Part shown: piece by piece, positions 15,486 through 22,195 of the stretch | Layout of the letters: the number at the start of each line of letters is the position of its first letter | How positions within the stretch are numbered: position 1 is the stretch's first letter | Assembly: GCF_001672915.1 (NCBI RefSeq) | Contig: NZ_LZKR01000194.1 | Location: 1 to 36,931, forward strand | Source: Mycobacterium sp. 1245805.9 | Lineage (GTDB): Bacteria > Actinomycetota > Actinomycetes > Mycobacteriales > Mycobacteriaceae | Direction of reading: 5' to 3' | Length of the DNA stretch: 36,931 bases | The notes under the pieces: model-generated | Told to the model about the DNA's origin: nothing | Databases searched by the model: none | The model's input: the letters and a program-made list of their open reading frames with translations, nothing else | Made by a program: the position numbers and the translations under genes

Positions 15486-16603
15486 CAGCCGGCCACGCCA
15501 CTCAGGAAGCGTTCGGTGACCGCCTGCACGCGCCGGGAGAATATGTGACCGACGTGGCTGCCGTCATACCAGAACAGCTGGCCGCCCCAGCGTTGCTGCA
15601 ACTCGACCGCCGGCTCGCGCATCGCCATCCGGTCGTGCCACGCCCCGACGATGAGCCGACGGTGCGGTGGCGGCGCCGGGTCGGCACGCAACGGGTCGAT
15701 CACCGAGGTCAGCTTGGCGACCTCGGGCGAACCCAACACCTCGCGGAACCCGGCCCGCGACTGTCCCCAGCGTCCGAGGTGTCGCGCGATCATCGCGTTG
15801 AGCCCCAGGATCGGGGTGTACAGCGCCACCGCGTCGATCTGCCTCTCCAGGTGGGAAACCAGCGCGGCCACCGGGGTGCCCATCGAAATCCCCGCCACCA
15901 CAACGGTGGTGGCCTGCGGCTGGACCCAGCGCACCACGGCGCGGACCTCCGAGACCACGCGCATCATGCCCGCCACGTTGCCCAGGGGATCGACGTCCGG
16001 GTAGGCCGGCCATTCGCGACGCCGGCAGCCATGACCGGGCTGCACCGGCATCGCGACGTTGAACCCCAGTGTGTGGTGTATTCGACCGATCCGGGACAGC
16101 AGCAGGTCTTCCGTGCCGCCCTGACCGGCGCCGTGCACCCAGACCAGCCACGGCCTCGGGCCGTCGCGATGCCGGCACAGGTGCACCACCGCGCGGGCCG
16201 GGCCGCCGAAGCCTTCGGCCTCCAGCGTCGACGGCAGCCGGGGGTCGTGTTCGAACATCATCCGTTCGTACTCGAGGCCGGCAATCCGCCGCCGCCGTAT
16301 CGACGTCGACCGCAACGGTTTTGGATCGGCATGCGCACCGTCGATGCCCAGGGCCGACAATTCCTCGGCCGCCGCGCTGCACGCGTTGACCGGCCGCATC
16401 TCCGGCGGGCCGCCGGCCAGCAGCGAAAAGCCGCTCAGCACAAGCTCGTCCAGCAGGACCTCACCGAACTGACGGACGCCGCGCGGGGACGCCGGCACCC
16501 AACCGGACGATTCGTGCAGGCCCGTCAGCGTGCGGGGCACCAGCATGCCTGCCTCGCGGGCCAGCTCCTTGGAGAGGCCCAGCCCCCGCGTCGCCCATGA
16601 CAT
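15485..16603 (-). CDS. Alpha/beta hydrolase with long N-terminal region
   Basis: This 372-residue hydrolase has a complete catalytic set: nucleophile elbow GISMG (Ser240), Asp324 in AWHDRM, and His in GSHVGH (His350 or His353). The oxyanion segment WVHGAGQGG lies about 80 residues before the Ser. The first 130 residues form a separate region of unknown function with a basic patch (STSIRRRRIAG). ATG 16601-16603 is chosen because GGCGAGG lies eight bases upstream; GTG 16610-16612 would add three residues. It sits between two SnoaL-like genes in the leftward operon. Hydrolysis of an ester, lactone or C-C bond of a pathway intermediate is possible. Confidence 0.87.
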   Translation of the reverse strand: MSWATRGLGLSKELAREAGMLVPRTLTGLHESSGWVPASPRGVRQFGEVLLDELVLSGFSLLAGGPPEMRPVNACSAAAEELSALGIDGAHADPKPLRSTSIRRRRIAGLEYERMMFEHDPRLPSTLEAEGFGGPARAVVHLCRHRDGPRPWLVWVHGAGQGGTEDLLLSRIGRIHHTLGFNVAMPVQPGHGCRRREWPAYPDVDPLGNVAGMMRVVSEVRAVVRWVQPQATTVVVAGISMGTPVAALVSHLERQIDAVALYTPILGLNAMIARHLGRWGQSRAGFREVLGSPEVAKLTSVIDPLRADPAPPPHRRLIVGAWHDRMAMREPAVELQQRWGGQLFWYDGSHVGHIFSRRVQAVTERFLSGVAG

Positions 16604-16631
16604 ACCGATCACCTCGCCCTAGCGCCGCCCA

Positions 16632-17078
16632 TCATCCGCCATCGCTGACCCTCAGTATGGTCCGCGTCAGATGCAGGGTTTTGATCCGCCACGCGCCGTC
16701 GCGCTTCTCGTAGGTCTCGTGGTAGTGACCGGCGCCGTGCAGCTCCCGGCCGTCCGGGAAGACCAGCAGGTCCTCCATCGCCCAGATCCCGGTCGCGGTG
16801 GTGGCCGAGGTCAGGGTGAGCTCCGGGGTGTGGCAGTGGTGCATGGTGGCGAGGTTCTCCAGCCCACCCATCACCATAGGAACGAAACTGTCCACGCCTT
16901 CCAGCGGCGGCGCCGTCTTGGGATCGGCGCCGCCGGACGACACCGCCATATCGAGGGTGACCACCAGGTCGGGGGTGAACACCGCGCGCCAAGACTCGAC
17001 ATCTTTGGTGTCCAGGAACCGGCAGTAGCGGGCCTTGAGCTGCCGGATCGCTTCCAGCTCGTCAGCCGCCTGCGTCAT
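16632..17078 (-). CDS. SnoaL-like (NTF2-fold) protein
   Basis: This 148-residue SnoaL_4-like protein has the typical IRQLKARYCRFLDTKDVESWRAVFTPD start, a central MHHCHTPELTLTS strand with an adjacent His pair, and YEKRDGAWRIKTLHLTR at the end. Members include ring-modifying hydroxylase- and dehydratase-like proteins, so a role in ring or side-chain modification fits the context. ATG 17076-17078 has a strong AAGGAG site. It is the first gene of the leftward operon and divergent from the KshA-like oxygenase. Operator site 3 (17119-17137) lies about 40 bases upstream. Confidence 0.86.
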   Translation of the reverse strand: MTQAADELEAIRQLKARYCRFLDTKDVESWRAVFTPDLVVTLDMAVSSGGADPKTAPPLEGVDSFVPMVMGGLENLATMHHCHTPELTLTSATTATGIWAMEDLLVFPDGRELHGAGHYHETYEKRDGAWRIKTLHLTRTILRVSDGG

Positions 17079-17118
17079 CGCTCTCCTTGTGGCTTACCGG
17101 CCGAACTGCTGAAATCTA

Positions 17119-17137
17119 TACTGTAACGGACTTAGTA
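17119..17137. promoter_or_regulatory. Candidate operator, site 3 (shared 19-bp inverted repeat, weakest copy)
   Basis: TACTGTAACGGACTTAGTA keeps the left half-site (TACTGTAA) and the outer AGTA of the right half of the palindrome TACTGTAATnATTACAGTA (12 of 18 non-central positions). It lies in the divergent gap of the SnoaL-like/Rieske oxygenase pair. A TAGTAT (17133-17138) overlapping it could be the -10 of the oxygenase operon. Confidence 0.5.
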
Positions 17138-17161
17138 TCAACGATCGCGGGAGGCGCCGGC

Positions 17162-18154
17162 GTGAAAGTGCCTTTCACCTGGAAGGTAACCGGGTGGTTC
17201 ATGGTCGGGTGGTCACCCGAATTCCCGGTCGGCGAGGTGCGGCCGCTGCATTATTTCGGCGAGGACCTGGTGGCCTACCGCGACGAGCAAGGCGAGTTGC
17301 ACGTCCTGGAAGCCCACTGCAAGCACCTCGGCGCCCACATCGGCCACGGCGGCAAGGTGGTCGGCGACTGCGTCGAGTGCCCTTTCCACGGTTGGCGCTG
17401 GGGTCCGGACGGCACCAACCGCTACATCCCCTATCAGCCGGACCGGCCCAACCGCGCGCTACGGCTTCGGGTGTTTCCGGTGCGCGAGCAGTACGACTGC
17501 GTGTTCATCTGGCATCAGCCGGACGGCAAGGAGCCGCAGTGGGAGATGCCGGACATCTTCAGAAAGTTCCCGCAGTTCGAGACCGATCCAAACGCCTATT
17601 ACCGGGCCTATCCGGAGTTCTCCCGGCGCGCCGAGCGCGAACCGGTGCACCCTCAGATCGTCGCCGAGAACGCACCCGACAGCGCGCACTTCGAATACGT
17701 GCACCACGCCACCGTGACGCCACGGGTGCTGGACTGGAAGATCGTCGAGCAGGAGTGGCAATTCGTCGCCGGCTGGCCGAACGCCAACAGCGACAACCCC
17801 GACGATCTCGCGTTGCGCTTCCACAGCCACCTGTTCGGCCTGGGCGGCGCGATCAGCGTCTTCGAGGGCGCGCAGAATCATAGGCTGATCTTCACCTGCA
17901 CACCGGTCGACGACGAGTGCTCGGACCTCTTCTACTCGATCTGGTGGCCGCGGATCCCGGGCGACGAGTCCGACGTGCCGGGGGGCAGGCTGCGCGAGGT
18001 GATCGAACGGCAGTTCCTGTCCACCGTTTTCGACGACCTCCAAATCTGGCGCTACCAGAGGTACGTGGAGCACCCGCCGCTGTCCAAGGTGGACGCGAAA
18101 GGGTATATGGCGCTGCGCAAGTGGGCCACGCAGTTCTATGAAGTGCCGGCATGA
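17162..18154 (+). CDS. Rieske non-haem iron oxygenase, KshA-like
   Basis: This 330-residue terminal oxygenase has the Rieske cluster ligands C53-x-H55 and C73-P-F-H76 (CPFHGWRW) and the mononuclear-iron motif N170-x-x-D173-x-x-H176-F-x-x-x-H181. The layout and these motifs resemble 3-ketosteroid 9-alpha-hydroxylase oxygenase KshA, so hydroxylation of a cyclic, steroid- or terpenoid-like substrate is likely. GTG 17162 is preferred because GGGAGG lies about seven bases upstream; an in-frame ATG at 17087 would place operator site 3 inside the coding region. No KshB-type reductase is in the window. Its stop overlaps the next start as ATGA. Confidence 0.92.
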   Translation: MKVPFTWKVTGWFMVGWSPEFPVGEVRPLHYFGEDLVAYRDEQGELHVLEAHCKHLGAHIGHGGKVVGDCVECPFHGWRWGPDGTNRYIPYQPDRPNRALRLRVFPVREQYDCVFIWHQPDGKEPQWEMPDIFRKFPQFETDPNAYYRAYPEFSRRAEREPVHPQIVAENAPDSAHFEYVHHATVTPRVLDWKIVEQEWQFVAGWPNANSDNPDDLALRFHSHLFGLGGAISVFEGAQNHRLIFTCTPVDDECSDLFYSIWWPRIPGDESDVPGGRLREVIERQFLSTVFDDLQIWRYQRYVEHPPLSKVDAKGYMALRKWATQFYEVPA

Positions 18155-18768
18155 CGGCCCTCACCGACCTCGTGACGCCCGGGCACACCGCGATCGTCAC
18201 ACAGGAGTGCCAGGGCGCGGTGATCGGTCCGAACGCCGGGCTGGCGGTGCTGGCCGAGGAGGCGCGCCGCGTCGCCCTGCCGAACATCGTGCGGCTGTTG
18301 CCGGCCGCGCGGGCGGCCGGGGTACGCGTGGTGCACTGCCTGGTGCAGCGACGCCCCGACGGGCTCGGCTCCAACCACAACGCCAGGATCTTCGCCGCCG
18401 GGGGTGGAAACGTCGATATAACTCCCGGTACTCCAGGAGCCGCGCTTTTACCCGAATTAGGGCCCGAGCCAACGGATTTAGTCCTGAGCCGCTGGCATGG
18501 CGTCGGGCCGATGGGCGGAACCGACCTCGACGCGGTGCTGCGCAACCTCGGCGTGTCCACCATCGTCGTGGTGGGCGTCTCGCTGAACATCGCGATCCCC
18601 AACGTTGTGATGGACGCGGTCAACGCCGCCTACCGCGTCGTCGTGCCGAAGGACGCCGTGGCCGGCGTGCCCACCGAGTACGGTGAGGCCATCATCGCCA
18701 ACACGCTGTCGCTGCTCGCGACCATCACCACGACGGACGACCTGCTGCAAGCGTGGGACAAGCCGTGA
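18151..18768 (+). CDS. Isochorismatase-fold protein lacking the catalytic Cys
   Basis: The 205-residue product follows the isochorismatase/cysteine-hydrolase fold: AIVTQECQGAV at the first strand, VVHCLVQRRPDG in the middle, GGTDLDAVLRNLGVSTIVVVGVSLN near the active site. The catalytic triad of the family is Asp-Lys-Cys. Here the expected Asp position reads Glu, no Lys is visible before the GTDLD segment, and the TNVCV motif reads SLNIAIP, with Ala for Cys. It is therefore probably not a normal amidase or isochorismatase. ATG 18151 overlaps the oxygenase stop. A stretch of rare codons (ATA and three TTA) occurs at about 18415-18480. Confidence 0.85.
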   Translation: MTALTDLVTPGHTAIVTQECQGAVIGPNAGLAVLAEEARRVALPNIVRLLPAARAAGVRVVHCLVQRRPDGLGSNHNARIFAAGGGNVDITPGTPGAALLPELGPEPTDLVLSRWHGVGPMGGTDLDAVLRNLGVSTIVVVGVSLNIAIPNVVMDAVNAAYRVVVPKDAVAGVPTEYGEAIIANTLSLLATITTTDDLLQAWDKP

Positions 18769-19379
18769 CCGACACCGCGCCGGGTGTTCGCGGCGGATTC
18801 GCCCAGATCGAGCCGGCCGAGCACGCGCCTCCGGGGCTGGGGCGGTTCGTCGCCGCCCTGCGCCGCCTGCAGGACCTGACCGTCTCCACCGACAGTTCGA
18901 TGTGGGGCCGCGCGGCCGAACACGTCGAAAGCGCCTGCGCTCTCCTGGATGGGCACCAGGTTCCGGAGGGTGTGTCGCCGGGCGGGCGGGTCATCGAGTT
19001 GCCCGGGCTGGGACACCCGCTACTGCCGCCATGGCTGGTCACCGAATCCGGACCGGACGGCGTCGTCATGCACGGGCACTTCACCCGCTCCCACGTGGGC
19101 GGGAACAACGCCGTGCACGGCGGCATGATCCCCCTGCTTTACGACTGGCTGTTCGGGATGATCGTCTCGACCGCCGGCGTCCCACCGACCCGAACGGCCT
19201 ACCTGCACGTCGACTACCGCAGCATCACGCCTATCGACGAGCCCTTGACCGCCCAGGGCCGGATCTCGAGTGTCGACGGCAGGAAATTCTTCGTTGCCGC
19301 TAGCATGACGGCTGCCGACGGCACACTGCTCAGCGAAGCCAACGGCCTGATGGTTCGCCTGCTACCCCACCAGCCGTGA
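18765..19379 (+). CDS. PaaI-type hotdog thioesterase
   Basis: This 204-residue single-hotdog protein has a C-terminal domain with NAVHGGMIPLLYDWLFGM, the conserved HGG and Asp of PaaI/4HBT thioesterases, followed by AYLHVDYRSITPIDEPL and ASMTAADGTLLSEANGLM. It would hydrolyse an acyl-CoA thioester. The first 80 residues are an extra region without a recognised motif. GTG 18765-18767 is preferred because it overlaps the upstream stop as GTGA; GTG 18753 would add four residues. A long hairpin (19396-19453) separates it from the acyl-CoA synthetase gene, so expression of the two may be uncoupled. Confidence 0.85.
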   Translation: MTDTAPGVRGGFAQIEPAEHAPPGLGRFVAALRRLQDLTVSTDSSMWGRAAEHVESACALLDGHQVPEGVSPGGRVIELPGLGHPLLPPWLVTESGPDGVVMHGHFTRSHVGGNNAVHGGMIPLLYDWLFGMIVSTAGVPPTRTAYLHVDYRSITPIDEPLTAQGRISSVDGRKFFVAASMTAADGTLLSEANGLMVRLLPHQP

Positions 19380-19395
19380 GAGCAACACAGTCGGG

Positions 19396-19453
19396 CGAGC
19401 AGACGCAGAATCGCACTGAGCGAATCTCGGTGGTGCGATTCCGCGTCTGCTCG
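19396..19453. repeat. Long inverted repeat inside the oxygenase-fadD operon
   Basis: Two 21-base arms (19396-19416 and 19433-19453, left arm beginning CGAGCAGACGCAGAATCG) are complementary at 20 of 21 positions, with a 16-base loop that can pair further (GAG/CTC). It lies between the thioesterase stop and the FadD ribosome site. Related hairpins containing GAGCAGACGCA are, as I recall, scattered through mycobacterial genomes. It could stabilise or attenuate the mRNA between genes. Confidence 0.7.
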
Positions 19454-19467
19454 GCGGAAAGGAAATA

Positions 19468-21117
19468 GTGGACACCGCAACACAATTCACCGTTCCCGCG
19501 GTAGCGACCGCCGTCGCCGCGGCCATCCCCGACCGCGACCTGGTGATCCGGGGTGAACGGCGTTACAGCTACGCGCAGCTCCTCGAGCGGGCGAACCGGC
19601 TCGCAACATACCTGCGCTCGCGCGGCCTGGGGTGTCACACCGAGCGCTCCGCGCTCGCCGGCCACGAGGTGGGTCAGGACCTGCTGGGCCTGTACGCCTA
19701 CAACGGCAACGAATTCGTCGAGGCCTTGCTGGGCAGTTTTCAGGCCAGGGTCGCCCCGTTCAACGTCAATTACCGCTACGTCAAGAGCGAGCTGCAGTAC
19801 CTGCTGAAGGACGCCGGCGCGACCGCCCTGATCTACCATGCCGCGTTCGCGCCGCGGGTCGCCGAGATCCTGCCCGACCTGCCGCAGCTGCGGGTGCTGA
19901 TTCAGATCGCCGACGACTCGGGCAACGACTTGATCTACGGCGCGGTCGATTACGAGACCGTCCTGGCGTCCAGTTTGCCCGAACCTCCGCCGCTGCAGCA
20001 CTCCCCCGACGACCTTTACGTCCTGTACACCGGTGGGACGACGGGGATGCCGAAGGGGGTGCTGTGGCGCCAGCACGACATCTTCATGACGTCCTTCGGG
20101 GGACGAAACCTGGTGACGGGCGAGCCTTTCGGCTCGGTCGACGAGATCGTCACCGGCGCCGCCGCGGGCCCCGGCACCAAGTTGATGATCTTGCCACCGC
20201 TGATCCACGGTGCCGCCCAGTGGAGCGTTATGACGGCGATCACCACCGGGCAGACCGTCGTCTTCCCTTCCGTCGTGGATCATTTCGACGCCGAGGACGT
20301 CGTCCGCACCATCGAGCGCGAGCGGGTGATGACGGTGACGGTCGTCGGTGACGCGATGGCGCGGCCCTTGGTTGCCGCCATCGAGAAGGGCATCGCCGAC
20401 GTGTCGTCGTTGGCCGTGGTAGCCAACGGCGGCGCCCTGCTGACCCCGTACGTCAAGCAACGCCTCATCGAGGCGCTGCCCAACGCCCTGGTCATCGATG
20501 GCGTCGGCTCGTCGGAGACCGGTGCGCAGATGCACCACATGTCGATGTCGGGGGCGGTGTCGACCGGCACCTTCAACGCCGGACCCGACACCTTCGTCGC
20601 GGCCGAAGACCTGACCTCGATCCTGCCGCCCAGTCACGACGGTATGGGCTGGCTCGCGCAACGCGGCTACGTTCCGCTCGGGTACAAGGGCGATGCGGCC
20701 AAGACCGCCAAGACATTTCCGGTGATCGACGGGGTGCGGTACGCGGTTCCCGGCGACCGCGCGCGGCACCGCGCCGACGGCGCGATCGAACTGCTGGGCC
20801 GCGACTCGGTGACGGTCAACTCCGGCGGCGAGAAGATCTTCGTCGAGGAGGTGGAGACCGCGCTCGCGTCGCATCCGGCGGTGGCCGACGTCGTGGTCGC
20901 CGGGCGGCCGAGCGAGCGATGGGGACAGGAGGTCGTCGCGGTCGTCGCCCTGGCGGAGGGCGCGAGCGCCGACTCCGACGAGCTGATCAAGCACGCCGGC
21001 GAGTCGCTGGCCCGCTACAAGCTTCCCAAGGCGATCGTGTTCCGACCGGTGATCGAGCGCAGCCCGTCGGGCAAGGCCGACTACCGGTGGGCGCGCGAGC
21101 AGGCGGAGAACGGCTGA
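19468..21117 (+). CDS. Acyl-CoA synthetase, FadD19-like
   Basis: This 549-residue ANL-superfamily ligase has all core motifs: P-loop YTGGTTGMPKG (187-197), GSSETG (347-352), YAVPGD (425-430), the hinge GRDSVTVNSGGEK (444-456) and the C-terminal catalytic Lys536 in SPSGKADYRW. The sequence resembles M. tuberculosis FadD19, which activates steroid side-chain acids, more than housekeeping fatty-acid ligases, so a branched or cyclic acid substrate is plausible. The N-terminal region holds an unusual insert (GCHTERSALAGHEVG). GTG 19468 has GGAAAGGAAA upstream. It ends three bases before the convergent SMP-30 gene. Confidence 0.93.
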   Translation: MDTATQFTVPAVATAVAAAIPDRDLVIRGERRYSYAQLLERANRLATYLRSRGLGCHTERSALAGHEVGQDLLGLYAYNGNEFVEALLGSFQARVAPFNVNYRYVKSELQYLLKDAGATALIYHAAFAPRVAEILPDLPQLRVLIQIADDSGNDLIYGAVDYETVLASSLPEPPPLQHSPDDLYVLYTGGTTGMPKGVLWRQHDIFMTSFGGRNLVTGEPFGSVDEIVTGAAAGPGTKLMILPPLIHGAAQWSVMTAITTGQTVVFPSVVDHFDAEDVVRTIERERVMTVTVVGDAMARPLVAAIEKGIADVSSLAVVANGGALLTPYVKQRLIEALPNALVIDGVGSSETGAQMHHMSMSGAVSTGTFNAGPDTFVAAEDLTSILPPSHDGMGWLAQRGYVPLGYKGDAAKTAKTFPVIDGVRYAVPGDRARHRADGAIELLGRDSVTVNSGGEKIFVEEVETALASHPAVADVVVAGRPSERWGQEVVAVVALAEGASADSDELIKHAGESLARYKLPKAIVFRPVIERSPSGKADYRWAREQAENG

Positions 21118-21120
21118 AGG

Positions 21121-21951
21121 CTAAGCCGGCAGCCGAATCCTCAACAGCGCCTGCTGATACGAGGCGGTGACGAGCAATTCGTCCGCGGAGTCCGCGCCCA
21201 GGCACACGTTCGTCGGGAGCGCCCCATCGCGCAACACCACCGCGTCCAGGATTTCTCCCGTCTCGGCGACGAGGTCGAGGCGGTCCGCGCCGGTCAGCGC
21301 CAGCCAGGACGCCCCGTCGGCCCGAATCGCCATCCCCGCCGGCCATGCCCGCTGGAAGGTGCGCACCACCTCGCCGGCGTGAGAATCGAGCGAGCCCGCG
21401 TTCTCAATCGGATAGCGCACGAGTTTCGCGGGGGACGTGGCGGTTACCAGCAGCCGCGTCGAATCGGGGCTGAAGCCAAGGCCGTTGATCCAGACCGGAC
21501 CGGATTCGAGGATCAACTCCTTTTCGCCGGTGACGGGATCGACGGCCCACACCCATCCGCGCTTGCTTTCGTCGGGGTTGAAGAGTTCCATTTCGGCGCG
21601 GGTGTCGGTGACCCAAAGTTTTCCGTCGGGCCCGAACATGAGATCGTTCGGCGCGTCCATGCCTTCGGTGAGGTAGTCGACCCGTCCGTCGCGGATGATC
21701 TGCACCCCGGGCTGGGCCGCCTCGTCGGAACCGAAATTGCCGCCGTTCTGGGCGACATAGATCGCCCCGTCGGATCCGCTGCACAGGCCGTTGGGCCCGC
21801 CGCCGGTGTCGATCCTTTCCGGTGGGCCCCCACCCGGGTCCACGATGTACACGCAGCCGTGGCTGACCGAGGCCACCGCGACCCTGCCGTCGGGCAGATT
21901 CGTGGGCCCTTCCGTGAATCCCAGACCGTCAGCGATCAATTCGATCGTCAT
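21121..21951 (-). CDS. SMP-30/gluconolactonase-like beta-propeller protein
   Basis: This 276-residue six-bladed propeller protein has E14 in FTEGP, N102 in APNDL and N156 in WINGLGFSPD, three of the usual metal ligands of the SMP-30/gluconolactonase family. The fourth ligand, the Asp of the PDG motif, is Ala205 (PAGMAIRADG), which the DNA confirms. These proteins hydrolyse lactones or esters; loss of the Asp casts doubt on this activity. ATG 21949-21951 is chosen because GAAGAAGG lies upstream and the next region encodes a fadE remnant that stops four bases before this start. It is divergent from the P450 at 22196. Confidence 0.88.
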   Translation of the reverse strand: MTIELIADGLGFTEGPTNLPDGRVAVASVSHGCVYIVDPGGGPPERIDTGGGPNGLCSGSDGAIYVAQNGGNFGSDEAAQPGVQIIRDGRVDYLTEGMDAPNDLMFGPDGKLWVTDTRAEMELFNPDESKRGWVWAVDPVTGEKELILESGPVWINGLGFSPDSTRLLVTATSPAKLVRYPIENAGSLDSHAGEVVRTFQRAWPAGMAIRADGASWLALTGADRLDLVAETGEILDAVVLRDGALPTNVCLGADSADELLVTASYQQALLRIRLPA

Positions 21952-21955
21952 CAGG

Positions 21956-22033
21956 TCACCTTCTTCGGAAGCGCTGAGGAACCATGTTACGGAAGACGTC
22001 GACGGTGCCGCCATGGATTTCGACGGGCGACGT
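21956..22033 (-). pseudogene. C-terminal remnant of an acyl-CoA dehydrogenase (fadE) gene
   Basis: The minus strand encodes 25 in-frame codons plus TGA with the segment EIHGGTVDVFRNM. It closely matches the C-terminal GIYGGTLEVFRNMIGQ of the intact FadE at 33684. The upstream frame closes at once with a stop, so only the tail of a fadE remains. It ends four bases before the SMP-30 start, which is operon spacing, so fadE and the SMP-30 gene were probably one operon before an internal deletion. Confidence 0.65.
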
Positions 22034-22121
22034 CCACCGGTGTCGTCAAGCGCGTCCTCATCGCCGAGGGATAGTCGCGCTGTTCGCATATATGGGCGTG
22101 GAACGAGAAACCGTGCCCATA

Positions 22122-22149
22122 TTGCCTACTGTAATAATTACAGTACGAT
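22122..22149 (+). promoter_or_regulatory. Candidate promoter of the P450-CoA-transferase operon
   Basis: TTGCCT (22122-22127) and TACGAT (22144-22149) are spaced by 16 bases, with the operator filling the spacer. A repressor bound there would occlude RNA polymerase. The GTG start is 47 bases downstream. By-eye prediction. Confidence 0.45.
22127..22145. promoter_or_regulatory. Operator, site 4 (perfect 19-bp palindrome, best copy)
   Basis: TACTGTAATAATTACAGTA has perfect 9-bp arms around a central A. It lies 50 bases before the P450 GTG and 175 bases before the SMP-30 ATG. Three diverged copies occur at the other divergent promoters of the cluster (3425, 12365, 17119). Size and symmetry fit a TetR-family dimer. 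I do not recognise it as a published mycobacterial operator. Confidence 0.75.
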
Positions 22150-22195
22150 CTTACGCGAGGACAGCCTGTTCCTGCCGAAGATGCTGGAGATCTAG

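Noticed and set aside
17087..17161. Upstream ATG start for the Rieske oxygenase
   Set aside because: It would put the shared operator and the probable -10 inside the coding region, and the GTG at 17162 has a better ribosome site.
19330..20994. Long minus-strand reading frame across the fadD gene
   Set aside because: It is the complement of a well-supported acyl-CoA synthetase and shows no domain pattern.
22127..22145. Possible LexA box (similar to the enterobacterial CTGT-N8-ACAG motif)
   Set aside because: The spacing here is seven, not eight, mycobacterial LexA uses a different motif, and the linked genes are catabolic rather than DNA-repair genes.
3398..22195. KstR or KstR2 steroid-regulon operators in the divergent gaps
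   Set aside because: The KstR (TnnAACnnGTTnnA) and KstR2 (AnCAAGnnCTTGnT) patterns are not found at these promoters; the shared motif is different.
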